Position numbers and translations under genes: made by a program
From: an uncultured Candidatus Saccharibacteria bacterium
Lineage (GTDB): Bacteria > Patescibacteriota > Saccharimonadia > Saccharimonadales > Saccharimonadaceae
DNA: 64,000 nt
Direction: 5' to 3'
Assembly (NCBI GenBank): GCA_948868795.1
Contig: CAQRDK010000001.1
Span: 124,001-188,000, forward strand
The notes under the pieces: generated by a model
The model's database searches: none
What the model saw: the letters and a program-made list of their open reading frames with translations, nothing else
What the model was told of the DNA's origin: nothing
Part shown: positions 1 to 6,766 of the stretch, one piece after another
Position numbering within the stretch: position 1 is the first letter of the stretch
How the letters are laid out: every line of letters starts with the position of its first letter

Positions 1-1244
1 TCAGAGATGCGTTGGTCAGGGCGGAAGGCGGAGCGAATTTCGCCGCCGAGACCGACTTCTCCGAACACGACATATTCTTCGGAAAGTTTGCGGCCGGCGA
101 CGGCGCTAGCAATGGCGAGGCAGATGGCGAGGTCGGCAGCGGAATCTTGGAGTTTAAGACCGCCGACGACGTTGACGAAGATGTCTTGGTCGGAGAGTTT
201 GAGCTTTGTGCGGCGTTCGAGGACGGCGATGAGAAGGTTGAGGCGGTTCAGGTCGCAGCCGGAGGCGGTGCGCTTTGGATAGCCGAAGTTGGACGGAGTG
301 ACGAGGGCTTGGATTTCGACGAGGATGGGACGAGTGCCTTCGAGGGTAGCGAGGATGATTGAACCGTCGGTGTTTTGGCGCTCGGCGAGGAGGGCGGCGG
401 AAGGGTTTTTGACTTCGGAGAGGCCTTGCTGGTTCATTTCGAAAATGGCGGCTTCGGTGGTCGAGCCGAAACGGTTTTTGACGGCACGGACGGTTTTGAA
501 CCCGCCGTAGCGATCGCCTTCAAAATTCAAGACGACGTCGACGAGATGCTCGAGGACTTTCGGCCCGGCTAAAGTTCCCTCTTTGGTGACGTGGCCGACG
601 ATGATGACGGCGGTGCCGGAGGTTTTCGCGGCGCGAATGATGAGATTGCCGCAGTTCGTGACTTGGGAAATGCCGCCGGGGGCGGAGGCGATTTCGGCGA
701 GGGTGAGGGTCTGGATGGAGTCAACGATGACGAGGTCGAATTCGCCGCCTTCGATGGTTTTTGCGATGTCGTTGGCGGAGGTGCTGCTGGCGAATTTTAG
801 GTTATCGGACTTGGCGCCGAGGCGGACAGCGCGAAGCTTGACCTGGCCGGCAGATTCCTCGCCGGAGATATATAATACGGTGCGAGTTTCGGCGATTTTG
901 GCGCAGATTTGCATGAGGAGGGTGGACTTGCCGATGCCGGGCTGGCCGGCGAGAAGCGAGACGGAGCCGAGGAGAATGCCACCGCCGAGAACGGTATCGA
1001 GGTCGGGAAAGCCGGTCCTCAGGCGTTCTTTTTCGTTCGAAACTTCAAGGTCGTTGATTGAGGCGTATTTCAGAAGTTTGCCGGAGGCTTGACCGCGAGA
1101 AACAGCAGATTTTTCATCGCGCGCATCTTCGGGGATTTGTTCGACAAGGGAGTTCCAAGCGCCGCATTTGCTACAGCGGCCGTTCCAACTGGTGTAGATG
1201 GCGCCGCATTGTTGGCAGACGAATTGAGAATGAGACTTAGCCAT
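1..1244 (-). CDS. radA: DNA repair protein RadA/Sms (3' end outside window)
   Basis: RecA-like ATPase that promotes branch migration during recombinational repair. My reverse-strand translation starts MAKSHSQFVCQQCG. A four-cysteine zinc finger lies at residues 10-27 (CQQC...CSKC), Walker A GQPGIGKS at about 100-107, and the RadA-specific KNRFG motif further on, followed by the start of the Lon-like C-terminal domain. About 414 of a typical 450 residues are present; the end lies beyond base 1. A TGCTATAAT box (-10 at 1251-1256) ends six bases before the ATG with no Shine-Dalgarno, so the mRNA is probably leaderless. Confidence 0.95.
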   Translation of the reverse strand, partial: MAKSHSQFVCQQCGAIYTSWNGRCSKCGAWNSLVEQIPEDARDEKSAVSRGQASGKLLKYASINDLEVSNEKERLRTGFPDLDTVLGGGILLGSVSLLAGQPGIGKSTLLMQICAKIAETRTVLYISGEESAGQVKLRAVRLGAKSDNLKFASSTSANDIAKTIEGGEFDLVIVDSIQTLTLAEIASAPGGISQVTNCGNLIIRAAKTSGTAVIIVGHVTKEGTLAGPKVLEHLVDVVLNFEGDRYGGFKTVRAVKNRFGSTTEAAIFEMNQQGLSEVKNPSAALLAERQNTDGSIILATLEGTRPILVEIQALVTPSNFGYPKRTASGCDLNRLNLLIAVLERRTKLKLSDQDIFVNVVGGLKLQDSAADLAICLAIASAVAGRKLSEEYVVFGEVGLGGEIRSAFRPDQRIS

Positions 1245-1362
1245 AGGTTTATTATAGCACTCCGCCAATGGTTTCGTTATGGTTTATGATGATTCGGGTC
1301 GGGCAAGTTCGGTCTTGATTTTGCTATTGTTTGATGCTAGAATGGAGTTATTAAGGTTTTTT

Positions 1363-1400
1363 GATTACTTTCGTTTCTTAACGAAAGTAATCTTTATTTG
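1363..1400 (+). terminator. Perfect 12-bp hairpin followed by T-rich tract
   Basis: GATTACTTTCGT (1363-1374) and ACGAAAGTAATC (1381-1392) form a perfect stem with a six-base loop, followed by TTTATTT. It looks like an intrinsic terminator for plus-strand transcription. A TGCTAGAAT box just upstream (about 1334-1342) could start a very short plus-strand RNA. The hairpin also overlaps the end of a candidate minus-strand small ORF. Confidence 0.45.
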
Positions 1401-1451
1401 GAGTAAATTGATCCAAACTTTCATACGTTTGATTGAAAATCGTATTACCAT
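1365..1451 (-). CDS. Candidate 28-residue basic peptide
   Basis: An ATG at 1449-1451 is preceded at seven bases by a full AGGAGG Shine-Dalgarno. It opens a 28-codon frame starting MVIRFSIKRMKVWIN and ending VKKRK, with about ten Lys/Arg and hydrophobic residues between. No family is recognised. Its last codons fall inside the hairpin at 1363-1392. Only a weak promoter is visible upstream. It could be a real small protein or a translated leader; the strong Shine-Dalgarno is the main argument. Confidence 0.4.
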   Translation of the reverse strand: MVIRFSIKRMKVWINLLQIKITFVKKRK

Positions 1452-1543
1452 AACCCTGCCTCCTTTCTCCCTTGTTAAGCTTGCTTAGATCAAGGCCTAC
1501 TTTTGCCCGTAAGTCCAGAGTAGCATATTTCGGGAAGTTTTAC

Positions 1544-1655
1544 CAAGCATAGCCACGATGATTTTGAAGAAATTTTTATGTTTTGGTTTTTGGTTAAAAA
1601 ATTGGGCATTATATCATATTTTGCTCTTTAGATACAAGCATAGTCACGATGATTT
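1544..1655 (+). repeat. Pair of 21-bp direct repeats upstream of FISUMP gene 1
   Basis: The sequence CAAGCATAGyCACGATGATTT occurs at 1544-1564 and 1635-1655 with one C/T difference, 91 bases apart. The second copy ends about 17 bases before the possible -35 of the FISUMP-1 promoter. The surrounding DNA is AT-rich and holds no credible gene. The repeats could bind a regulator. Confidence 0.5.
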
Positions 1656-1671
1656 CATATTTTTGCGGATT

Positions 1672-1702
1672 TTGCTTGCGGTTTGGATTTATGTGGTATA
1701 AT
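1672..1702 (+). promoter_or_regulatory. Promoter of FISUMP gene 1
   Basis: Extended -10 TGGTATAAT (TATAAT at 1697-1702) with a weak -35 (TTGCTT at 1672-1677, 19-base spacer). The predicted start at about 1709 falls on the first base of the leader's 5' helix. The paralogous gene at 23 kb has exactly the same distance from its -10 to its first helix. Confidence 0.65.
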
Positions 1703-1707
1703 GAAGT

Positions 1708-1862
1708 TGTCTATACAATGTGTTAATAAAGAGCAAGTTTATTTTTAAGGTTTTTGTGTTGTCCATGCTTGGAATGACGCCGTAAGGCTCAGCGTTCATG
1801 GTACGGCTCAAAAACCTGCTCAATGCGTTGTATAGACACCCTTGCGGCGTCATTTTTGTTTT
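1708..1862 (+). ncRNA. Structured 5' leader RNA, copy 1 (pseudoknot plus U-tract)
   Basis: Helices visible in the sequence: P1 TGTCTATACAA (1708-1718) with TTGTATAGACA (1828-1838); P2 AGGTTTTTG (1748-1756) with CAAAAACCT (1809-1817); P3 CCATG (1763-1767) with CATGG (1797-1801). The loop closed by P3 holds TGACGCCGTAAG (1775-1786), which pairs with CTTGCGGCGTCA (1841-1852) directly 3' of P1, making a pseudoknot followed by TTTTTGTTTT (1853-1862), as at an intrinsic terminator. The leader of the paralog at 23382-23552 folds the same way with different bases. I infer a cis-regulatory RNA controlling the surface protein by termination or translation. I do not recognise a known riboswitch class. 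Confidence 0.7.
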
Positions 1863-1916
1863 GGCAAGAATGGCGGCTATTGAGGGTGTCTATAAACAAC
1901 AAATAGGAGGGCTGCG

Positions 1917-3413
1917 ATGCTAAAACGCCAAAGAAAAGTTAATATTGTTGGGAGTATAAGTTCATTACTACTAGCATTCTTGATAGCGAATCCGCTACTA
2001 AGTTTGCCAGCGAGTGCGTTGGAAGAGGTTATAGAGATGGAGAATGATGAAGTTGATACTGAAGGGTCTCCGGATTACGATGATTCGATTTCCGCGCAGG
2101 CGACGACTATTTCGACGGTGAATATCGCTTTCGAGCCGTCTTCGGCGAGTGGTACGGTGACCCCGATAGACTCAAATGGCGCGAAGGCGAAGGTGGATGT
2201 TAAGGCGACGGTTCGGGTGCAAAATTCGGGCGGATATTATGTTTACCTAGGAAGCGACTCGTCACAACTTAAAAATGGAACTAATGCGATTGATTCGGTT
2301 GCATCTACTACGACATATGCCAATATGCCAGTGAATCGTTGGGGATATTCGTTTGCGGTTGGAACTGCAGCAAAAGATGCTTATAGTGCGATGCCGGCAA
2401 CTTTGAGGGGTGCAGCGTTGGACGAGAATACAAGTACGAATATCAAAGATGAGACGCGGACTTATATGTTGAGTTTTGCGGCGAATATTGGAGCGGACAA
2501 ACCGGCTGGTACGTATCGGAATTCAGTGGCGATGAGTGTGGTGAGTAGCCCGATGGAGATTACTGGATTGACGACGATTAGCGAGATGCAGGAAATGACG
2601 GCGGATGTGTGCGCGGCTAGCGAAATTGGCGAAACGAAGCAACTGAAAGATACGCGGGACGGCAAATACTATTGGGTGGCGAGGCTCGTTGATGGTAAAT
2701 GCTGGATGACACAGAATCTAGATTTGGATTTGTCTACGAGTAAGACGTTGACAAACTTAGATACGGATTTGCAGGGTTCTGTAGCTTCATACAAACCAGA
2801 GTATACTACCGCGACAACAGCGAGTAGCTCGACAATTTTAGCTAATGATACTGGGCAGCGGTCTTGGAGTTTGGGAAATTATCGGATTACGAATCCAACC
2901 ACTTCGAGCGCCTGCGGTTCAAAGAAAGCTAGCTTTGCGGATTGTCCAAGCCAGTTTACATCCTATAACACGCCAACTACCGCGAACGGTGACGTGAATG
3001 CACATTATATCGTTGGCAACTTTTACCAATGGAACGCTGCGACGGCCGGAACAGGTGGTACGATTACTTCTGGTCAGGCAACAAGTTCTATTTGTCCGAA
3101 AGGCTGGAAATTGCCAGAATCTAATACGACCGCTGCTGGTAGTTTTGGTGGGCTAATTGCAGCCAGCGGAATTGCGGGCGATGTGAAGAAGCTTACCGCT
3201 GCTCCGTATTATTTCGTGCGCGGCGGTAACGTTGATCAAACGTCTAGCACTTTGCTTTATGGACCTGGGGAGGGCGGATTATATTGGTCGTCTACTCCGT
3301 ATTCGACGGCAAGCAAAGCTTATTATTTGAGTTTTGATGGCGATGCGAGCATAAAACCTTCGCAAACTAGTACGCGAAGAGACGGCTTTGCTATTCGCTG
3401 CATTGCGCGATAA
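1917..3413 (+). CDS. FISUMP-domain surface protein 1
   Basis: Secreted protein of 498 residues. The N-terminus is basic then hydrophobic and ends LPASA, a signal peptide cleaved near residue 34. A beta-rich middle region follows (about 85-215, with NSGGYYVYLG and WGYSF). The C-terminal half (about 235-498) has the marks of the Fibrobacter succinogenes major paralogous domain (TIGR02145/PF09603, C-type-lectin-like): DGKCWMTQNLD, CPKGWKLP, YWSSTPY and a final FAIRCIAR. The start is fixed by AGGAGG eight bases upstream. Six cysteines in the domain may form disulfides, consistent with the DsbA-like gene 1.3 kb downstream. The ligand is unknown. A paralog with the same flanking elements lies at 22037-23332. 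Confidence 0.85.
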   Translation: MLKRQRKVNIVGSISSLLLAFLIANPLLSLPASALEEVIEMENDEVDTEGSPDYDDSISAQATTISTVNIAFEPSSASGTVTPIDSNGAKAKVDVKATVRVQNSGGYYVYLGSDSSQLKNGTNAIDSVASTTTYANMPVNRWGYSFAVGTAAKDAYSAMPATLRGAALDENTSTNIKDETRTYMLSFAANIGADKPAGTYRNSVAMSVVSSPMEITGLTTISEMQEMTADVCAASEIGETKQLKDTRDGKYYWVARLVDGKCWMTQNLDLDLSTSKTLTNLDTDLQGSVASYKPEYTTATTASSSTILANDTGQRSWSLGNYRITNPTTSSACGSKKASFADCPSQFTSYNTPTTANGDVNAHYIVGNFYQWNAATAGTGGTITSGQATSSICPKGWKLPESNTTAAGSFGGLIAASGIAGDVKKLTAAPYYFVRGGNVDQTSSTLLYGPGEGGLYWSSTPYSTASKAYYLSFDGDASIKPSQTSTRRDGFAIRCIAR

Positions 3414-3433
3414 ATATTTTTTAATTCTTTAAT

Positions 3434-3659
3434 ACTCCGTCCTGGCCGCCGTGCCACCAAAAGGTTATGATTCCCTGCTTTTCGCAAGCTGAGCCGTTTC
3501 TGGCGATTGAAGTTTGTTGATGTAGGGGCGATATAGCACATGCTTATTCCTTTTTTACAACAAAACGATATCGTATAAGTTCCCAACAAGTTGTTTTCTG
3601 GTTTTAGAACAACTTAACTTATAAACCTTTGGTGGCTCGGCGGCTGGGGCGGAGTTTTT
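3434..3659 (+). repeat. FISUMP trailer element, copy 1
   Basis: An element of about 222 bp bounded by long inverted ends: 3434-3466 (ACTCCGTCCTGGCCGCCG...) and 3623-3655, whose reverse complement is ACTCCGCCCCAGCCGCCG..., with about four mismatches over 32 bp. Inside are a 45-base core (3529-3573, starting CGATATAGCACAT and ending CGATATCG) and a hairpin at 3574-3623 (TATAAGTT/AACTTATA around AAGTTGTT/AACAACTT). TTTTT follows at 3655-3659, so as RNA this could be a large terminator. A homologous element, in the same orientation relative to its gene, follows FISUMP gene 2. Confidence 0.65.
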
Positions 3660-3691
3660 CATGGAACTTCGAGCGTGATAAAGTTTGAACC

Positions 3692-4585
3692 TCAACTCCG
3701 GCGGGTGGCGACGGCGAGGCGGTCGGAGTCGCCGTCGAAAGTGTCTTTCGGGTTGGCGCCGAAGAGGTGGCGGCAGAAGTCGTTGAAAGTGAGCAGGCCG
3801 GCGACTTTGCCGTAGCGGTCGGTGACAAGGAAGAAGAAAGCATTGGTGCGAAGGAAGGCGTCGAGGGCCTGTTCGAGTGAGTAATCATCGCGGACATAAT
3901 AGAGACCGGGGTCGAGGATGTCGGCGACGCGGCTGGAGTTTCTGATGTCGAGATTATTGAAATGGGTGGTGTGGACGCAGCCGACCAAGCTGCCTTTGTC
4001 GTCTTTGACCGGAAAATGAGAGAAGCCGGAGTGATAGAGACGATCGAGAGTAAGCGGGCCAAGGACTTCGTCGGCGTCGACGTAAACGATTTTTGAGGCG
4101 GGGAGCATAATTTCGGAGACTTTGACAGCGGGAAGGTCGAGAAGGTTCGTCATCATGTTGCGCTCGCGCTGACTGAAAATATTATGCGGAGCTTGGGTAA
4201 GAATCTCAAAAATGTCGGCGCGGGTCTGCGGAGTGTCGTCGGAAGTTGCAGAAGAGGCGGGCTGAAAGGTCGGGGCTTTTGGAATGTCAGGGTCGGAAGG
4301 GTTGGCGGGCGTGGCGAGGGACGCGGGCTGAGGAGCGCTCGCGAGCGGAGATGCATTGCGGGGATGGGTACGGTAGGGTTCGAGCTTCGGGTCGATCCAC
4401 TTGGTGAAGCGACGAAGAAACTTTTTCCAACTGCGCTTCAGGAAGGCGCCGAAGTTCTTGAGGGCTTTCCAGATAGATTTAGCGACTTTTTGACAAACTT
4501 TGAGAAAGTTTTGGGCGACACGGCGGGCTTTTTCGGCAAAAGTGGGGGATGCGGGAGGTTTTGGAGTATAATTAGCCGGTTCCAT
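3692..4585 (-). CDS. CBS-pair protein related to CorC/CNNM cytosolic regions
   Basis: Protein of 297 residues. Residues 1-70 are rich in Lys/Trp/Phe (amphipathic, possibly membrane-associating), 70-120 are a Pro/Ala-rich linker, and about 125-280 hold two CBS motifs preceded by SQRERNMMTNLLDL, which resembles the segment linking DUF21 to CBS in hemolysin-C/CorC proteins. No DUF21 transmembrane domain is present. CBS pairs usually bind adenosyl nucleotides; the regulated partner is not apparent. TATAAT (-10 at 4592-4597) ends six bases before the ATG, indicating leaderless expression. The gene converges on FISUMP-1, with the trailer between them. Confidence 0.75.
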   Translation of the reverse strand: MEPANYTPKPPASPTFAEKARRVAQNFLKVCQKVAKSIWKALKNFGAFLKRSWKKFLRRFTKWIDPKLEPYRTHPRNASPLASAPQPASLATPANPSDPDIPKAPTFQPASSATSDDTPQTRADIFEILTQAPHNIFSQRERNMMTNLLDLPAVKVSEIMLPASKIVYVDADEVLGPLTLDRLYHSGFSHFPVKDDKGSLVGCVHTTHFNNLDIRNSSRVADILDPGLYYVRDDYSLEQALDAFLRTNAFFFLVTDRYGKVAGLLTFNDFCRHLFGANPKDTFDGDSDRLAVATRRS

Positions 4586-4636
4586 GCTATAATTATAACA
4601 TAGTCAAAGCCTATGTTGCGATGTGCGTCGCGTTCA

Positions 4637-4660
4637 GAAGAATATGCCAGCATATTCTTC
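4637..4660. repeat. Perfect 11-bp inverted repeat between divergent genes
   Basis: GAAGAATATGC and GCATATTCTTC are separated by two bases. The repeat lies between the divergent CBS and DsbA-like genes, about 60 bases before the latter's start. No T-tract follows, so an operator fits better than a terminator. A second, smaller inverted repeat (ACATAG...CTATGT) lies at about 4599-4618. Confidence 0.5.
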
Positions 4661-4719
4661 GCTCACGGCTCCTTATCGTAGCATAATAAGTTATCTAGCT
4701 TAAGGATACTAGGAGGAAA

Positions 4720-5415
4720 ATGGATAAGAAAACTTGGATTATTGTCGGCGTCCTGATAGTGGCGTTCTTAGGGCTGGTTGGGATTAGTATTGCGCAGAAT
4801 ACGATTCCGCAGAATGATATTTCGATGGTTTATGAACCGAGCGATGCGAACGGAAATTTCGGGGAAATGATTGAGGGTGATCCGAATGCGCCGGTGAAGA
4901 TCTATGAATACGGTGACTATCAATGCGATGCTTGCGCGCCGATGAACCCATATGTGAACGAAATTGTTGAGGAGTATGATGGAAAAGTGGCGGTAGTCTA
5001 TCGGACGATGATTATGTCCTATCATCAGTGCGGCACTTCGGCGGCTTCGGCGGCGTTGGCGGCTTCGCGGCAAGGTTACTGGAAGGAATACAAAGATTAT
5101 CTATACGAAAACCAGGACGATTGGTTTTATTCTGACCCGACGGAGTGTCCGACGCAGTTCCAGGATTATTTCAAGAAGGTGACCGACGGGAAGGGCGACA
5201 TGGAGAAGTTCGTGGCTGACATGGGGAGTAGCGAAGTCTCGCAGAAGATTAGCTTTGACGCTGGTCTCGCGAAGAAACAAAAGGTTTCTTTCACGCCAAC
5301 TTTCTATGTCGAGGGCGACTTTGTCGATCAGCGAAACAAAACTCGCGATGCGTTTTTGGAGGAGCTCAAGGCAAAGATTGACGAGAAGTTAGCTGAAAAA
5401 GGTGTCGAAAAATAA
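4720..5415 (+). CDS. Membrane-anchored DsbA-like thiol oxidoreductase
   Basis: Thioredoxin-fold protein (Thioredoxin_4/DsbA family) of 231 residues. An uncleaved N-terminal membrane segment at about 5-25 is followed by the extracellular domain, with active site CDAC at 69-72 and a cis-proline region in FTPTFYVEG near 193. Such proteins form or repair disulfides in exported proteins; the cysteine-rich FISUMP proteins are plausible clients (inference). AGGAGG lies six bases before the ATG. It is one of only four long genes on the plus strand and is closed by its own terminator. Confidence 0.85.
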   Translation: MDKKTWIIVGVLIVAFLGLVGISIAQNTIPQNDISMVYEPSDANGNFGEMIEGDPNAPVKIYEYGDYQCDACAPMNPYVNEIVEEYDGKVAVVYRTMIMSYHQCGTSAASAALAASRQGYWKEYKDYLYENQDDWFYSDPTECPTQFQDYFKKVTDGKGDMEKFVADMGSSEVSQKISFDAGLAKKQKVSFTPTFYVEGDFVDQRNKTRDAFLEELKAKIDEKLAEKGVEK

Positions 5416-5434
5416 AATTGAACGCTAGATAAGG

Positions 5435-5463
5435 CCGCTGGCTTTCGGGCTGGCGGTTTTTGT
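5435..5463 (+). terminator. Intrinsic terminator of the DsbA-like gene
   Basis: CCGCTGGC (5435-5442) pairs with GCTGGCGG (5449-5456), with two G-T wobbles and a six-base loop, followed by TTTTTGTT. It lies 20 bases after the stop codon. Confidence 0.8.
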
Positions 5464-5550
5464 TGGGGCCGGAGCGGATTCGGGTAGTCTGGCTTTAGGA
5501 CGTTCGAGTTTTGAGGTATTTAGACGTTTTGTAGGCGTTTGTTATGGCGT

Positions 5551-5831
5551 CAAAAAAGTCCCAGGCTTTGCGAGCTCGGGACTTTGATAAGCGTATTAAA
5601 CTTATTGCTAGAACTTTGGCTTCGAGTATGATTTCGAAAGTTCGAACTTCGCTTCGACGAAGTTAAAACTTCGGCTCGATTTCAATGAACTCTTGCCAAG
5701 GCGCAGGCGGGAAAAGTTTCTCGCGGCGCGCGTTCGGGCGTTTGGATTTACTACGCATTCATTCTCCTGTTTAAGTGCTGTGTGCCTCGGGATAGCAGCA
5801 AAAGGCTAATCGACCTAATCCTCCGGAACAC
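5551..5831 (-). ncRNA. Small independent transcript of about 280 nt, unknown class
   Basis: A clear promoter (TTGCCT at 5861-5866, 17-base spacer, TATCAT at 5838-5843 with an upstream TGC) and a clear terminator (AAAGTCCC/GGGACTTT at 5578-5585 and 5555-5562 followed by TTTTTT) delimit an RNA of about 280 nt. Its 5' 60 nt can fold into an elongated hairpin (GUGUUCC/GGCACAC, a 3x3 internal loop, GGAU/AUCC). A 31-codon ORF with a good Shine-Dalgarno follows. I do not recognise SRP RNA, tmRNA, 6S or RNase P in it. It is either a small mRNA with a structured leader or a dual-function RNA. Confidence 0.55.
5663..5758 (-). CDS. Candidate 31-residue basic peptide in the small transcript
   Basis: The ATG at 5756-5758 is preceded at five bases by AGGAG. 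The peptide begins MRSKSKRPNARREKL and ends FIEIEPKF: an Arg/Lys-rich first half, then a Pro/Trp-containing acidic end. No family is recognised. It sits in the middle of a transcription unit with its own promoter and terminator, which favours it being real, although too short for standard gene callers. Confidence 0.45.
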   Translation of the reverse strand: MRSKSKRPNARREKLFPPAPWQEFIEIEPKF

Positions 5832-5944
5832 CTTACTATGATAGCAAACCTTGAGCTATAAGGCAAGCATAAGCGAGATAATTCAGGTGGATTTTAACAG
5901 AGGTAGAATGACAAAAAGATAGAAAAAGTGAGATTAGGGCGCGG

Positions 5945-6751
5945 TTAGGCTAGAATGAGGAGCGTGCCGATGACAAGACAGGCGACGATGATACGGTATT
6001 TACCGAAACTTTGGAGGGATTTCGGCTTTTTGAGGTAAGTGAGGAGAAAGCGGAGGGCAATCAGACCAACAATGAAGGCGACGAGGTTGCCAAGTAGAAG
6101 TGGGCCGAGGTTGGCCGTGAAGTAGTCGCGGCCAGTCGAGGAGAGAAACATGCGAAGACAAACGGCGGCCATGATCGGAATCGAGGCGAGAAAAGAGTAT
6201 TCAGCGGAGGATTCAGAGTCCATACCGACGAGACGGCCGGCTATAATAGTCGAGCCGGAGCGAGAGACGCCAGGAATGAGGGCAAAGGTCTGTAATAAAC
6301 CGATAATAAGCGCGCGGACGGGCGTGAGTTCATTTTCGTCTTTAAGTTTCGACATGTGCGGAAGGTGGTCGATGATAACCATGATGATACCGACGATACC
6401 CATGGCGGCGCAGACGGTATAGAGCGAGCTAAAGAAACTGTTTTCTTCAATAAAGCTTGAGAGGAGTAAGCCGATGATGCCGGCCGGGATGCTGGTGATA
6501 AGAATATTTAGAGCGAGGCGGTAGTTTTTTTCGACAAAAATGTCTTTGATGATTTTCCAAATACGCTTGCGGAAGTAAATTAAGAGCGCGAGTAAGGTGC
6601 CGAGATTGATGAATTCGAGGAAAAGATGAAAGTTCTCGCCGGAGAAATTGAAGAGCTGTTGGACAAGTTCGAGATGCCCGGACGAGGAAACGGGTATAAA
6701 CTCTGTGATTCCTTGAACGAAGCCGAGCAAAATTGACTGAAAAATATCCAT
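5945..6751 (-). CDS. uppP: Undecaprenyl-diphosphatase UppP
   Basis: Integral membrane enzyme (268 residues, normal length) that dephosphorylates undecaprenyl diphosphate to recycle the cell-wall lipid carrier. The family motifs are present: EFIPVSSSGH at 17-26 and PGVSRSGSTI near 165, with seven to eight membrane helices. A TATAAT box at 6758-6763 ends six bases before the ATG, giving leaderless expression although murJ lies only 15 bases upstream. Together with murJ and the more distant uppS it covers carrier synthesis, lipid II flipping and recycling. Confidence 0.95.
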   Translation of the reverse strand: MDIFQSILLGFVQGITEFIPVSSSGHLELVQQLFNFSGENFHLFLEFINLGTLLALLIYFRKRIWKIIKDIFVEKNYRLALNILITSIPAGIIGLLLSSFIEENSFFSSLYTVCAAMGIVGIIMVIIDHLPHMSKLKDENELTPVRALIIGLLQTFALIPGVSRSGSTIIAGRLVGMDSESSAEYSFLASIPIMAAVCLRMFLSSTGRDYFTANLGPLLLGNLVAFIVGLIALRFLLTYLKKPKSLQSFGKYRIIVACLVIGTLLILA

Positions 6752-6766
6752 AAGTTTATTATAACA

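Noticed and set aside
3260..3413. Diversity-generating retroelement target, suggested by the C-type-lectin-like FISUMP C-terminus
   Set aside because: No template repeat similar to the gene ends and no reverse transcriptase in the window; it could exist elsewhere in the genome.
3434..3659. Integron attC site reading of the FISUMP trailer
   Set aside because: Longer than typical attC, no R/L boxes with GTTRRRY at the ends, and no integrase in the window.
5760..5835. SRP (4.5S) RNA-like CCGGAGGA and GCAGC motifs
   Set aside because: The GGAA-type loop and the AGCAGC strand do not face each other on either strand, and the transcript contains an ORF with Shine-Dalgarno.
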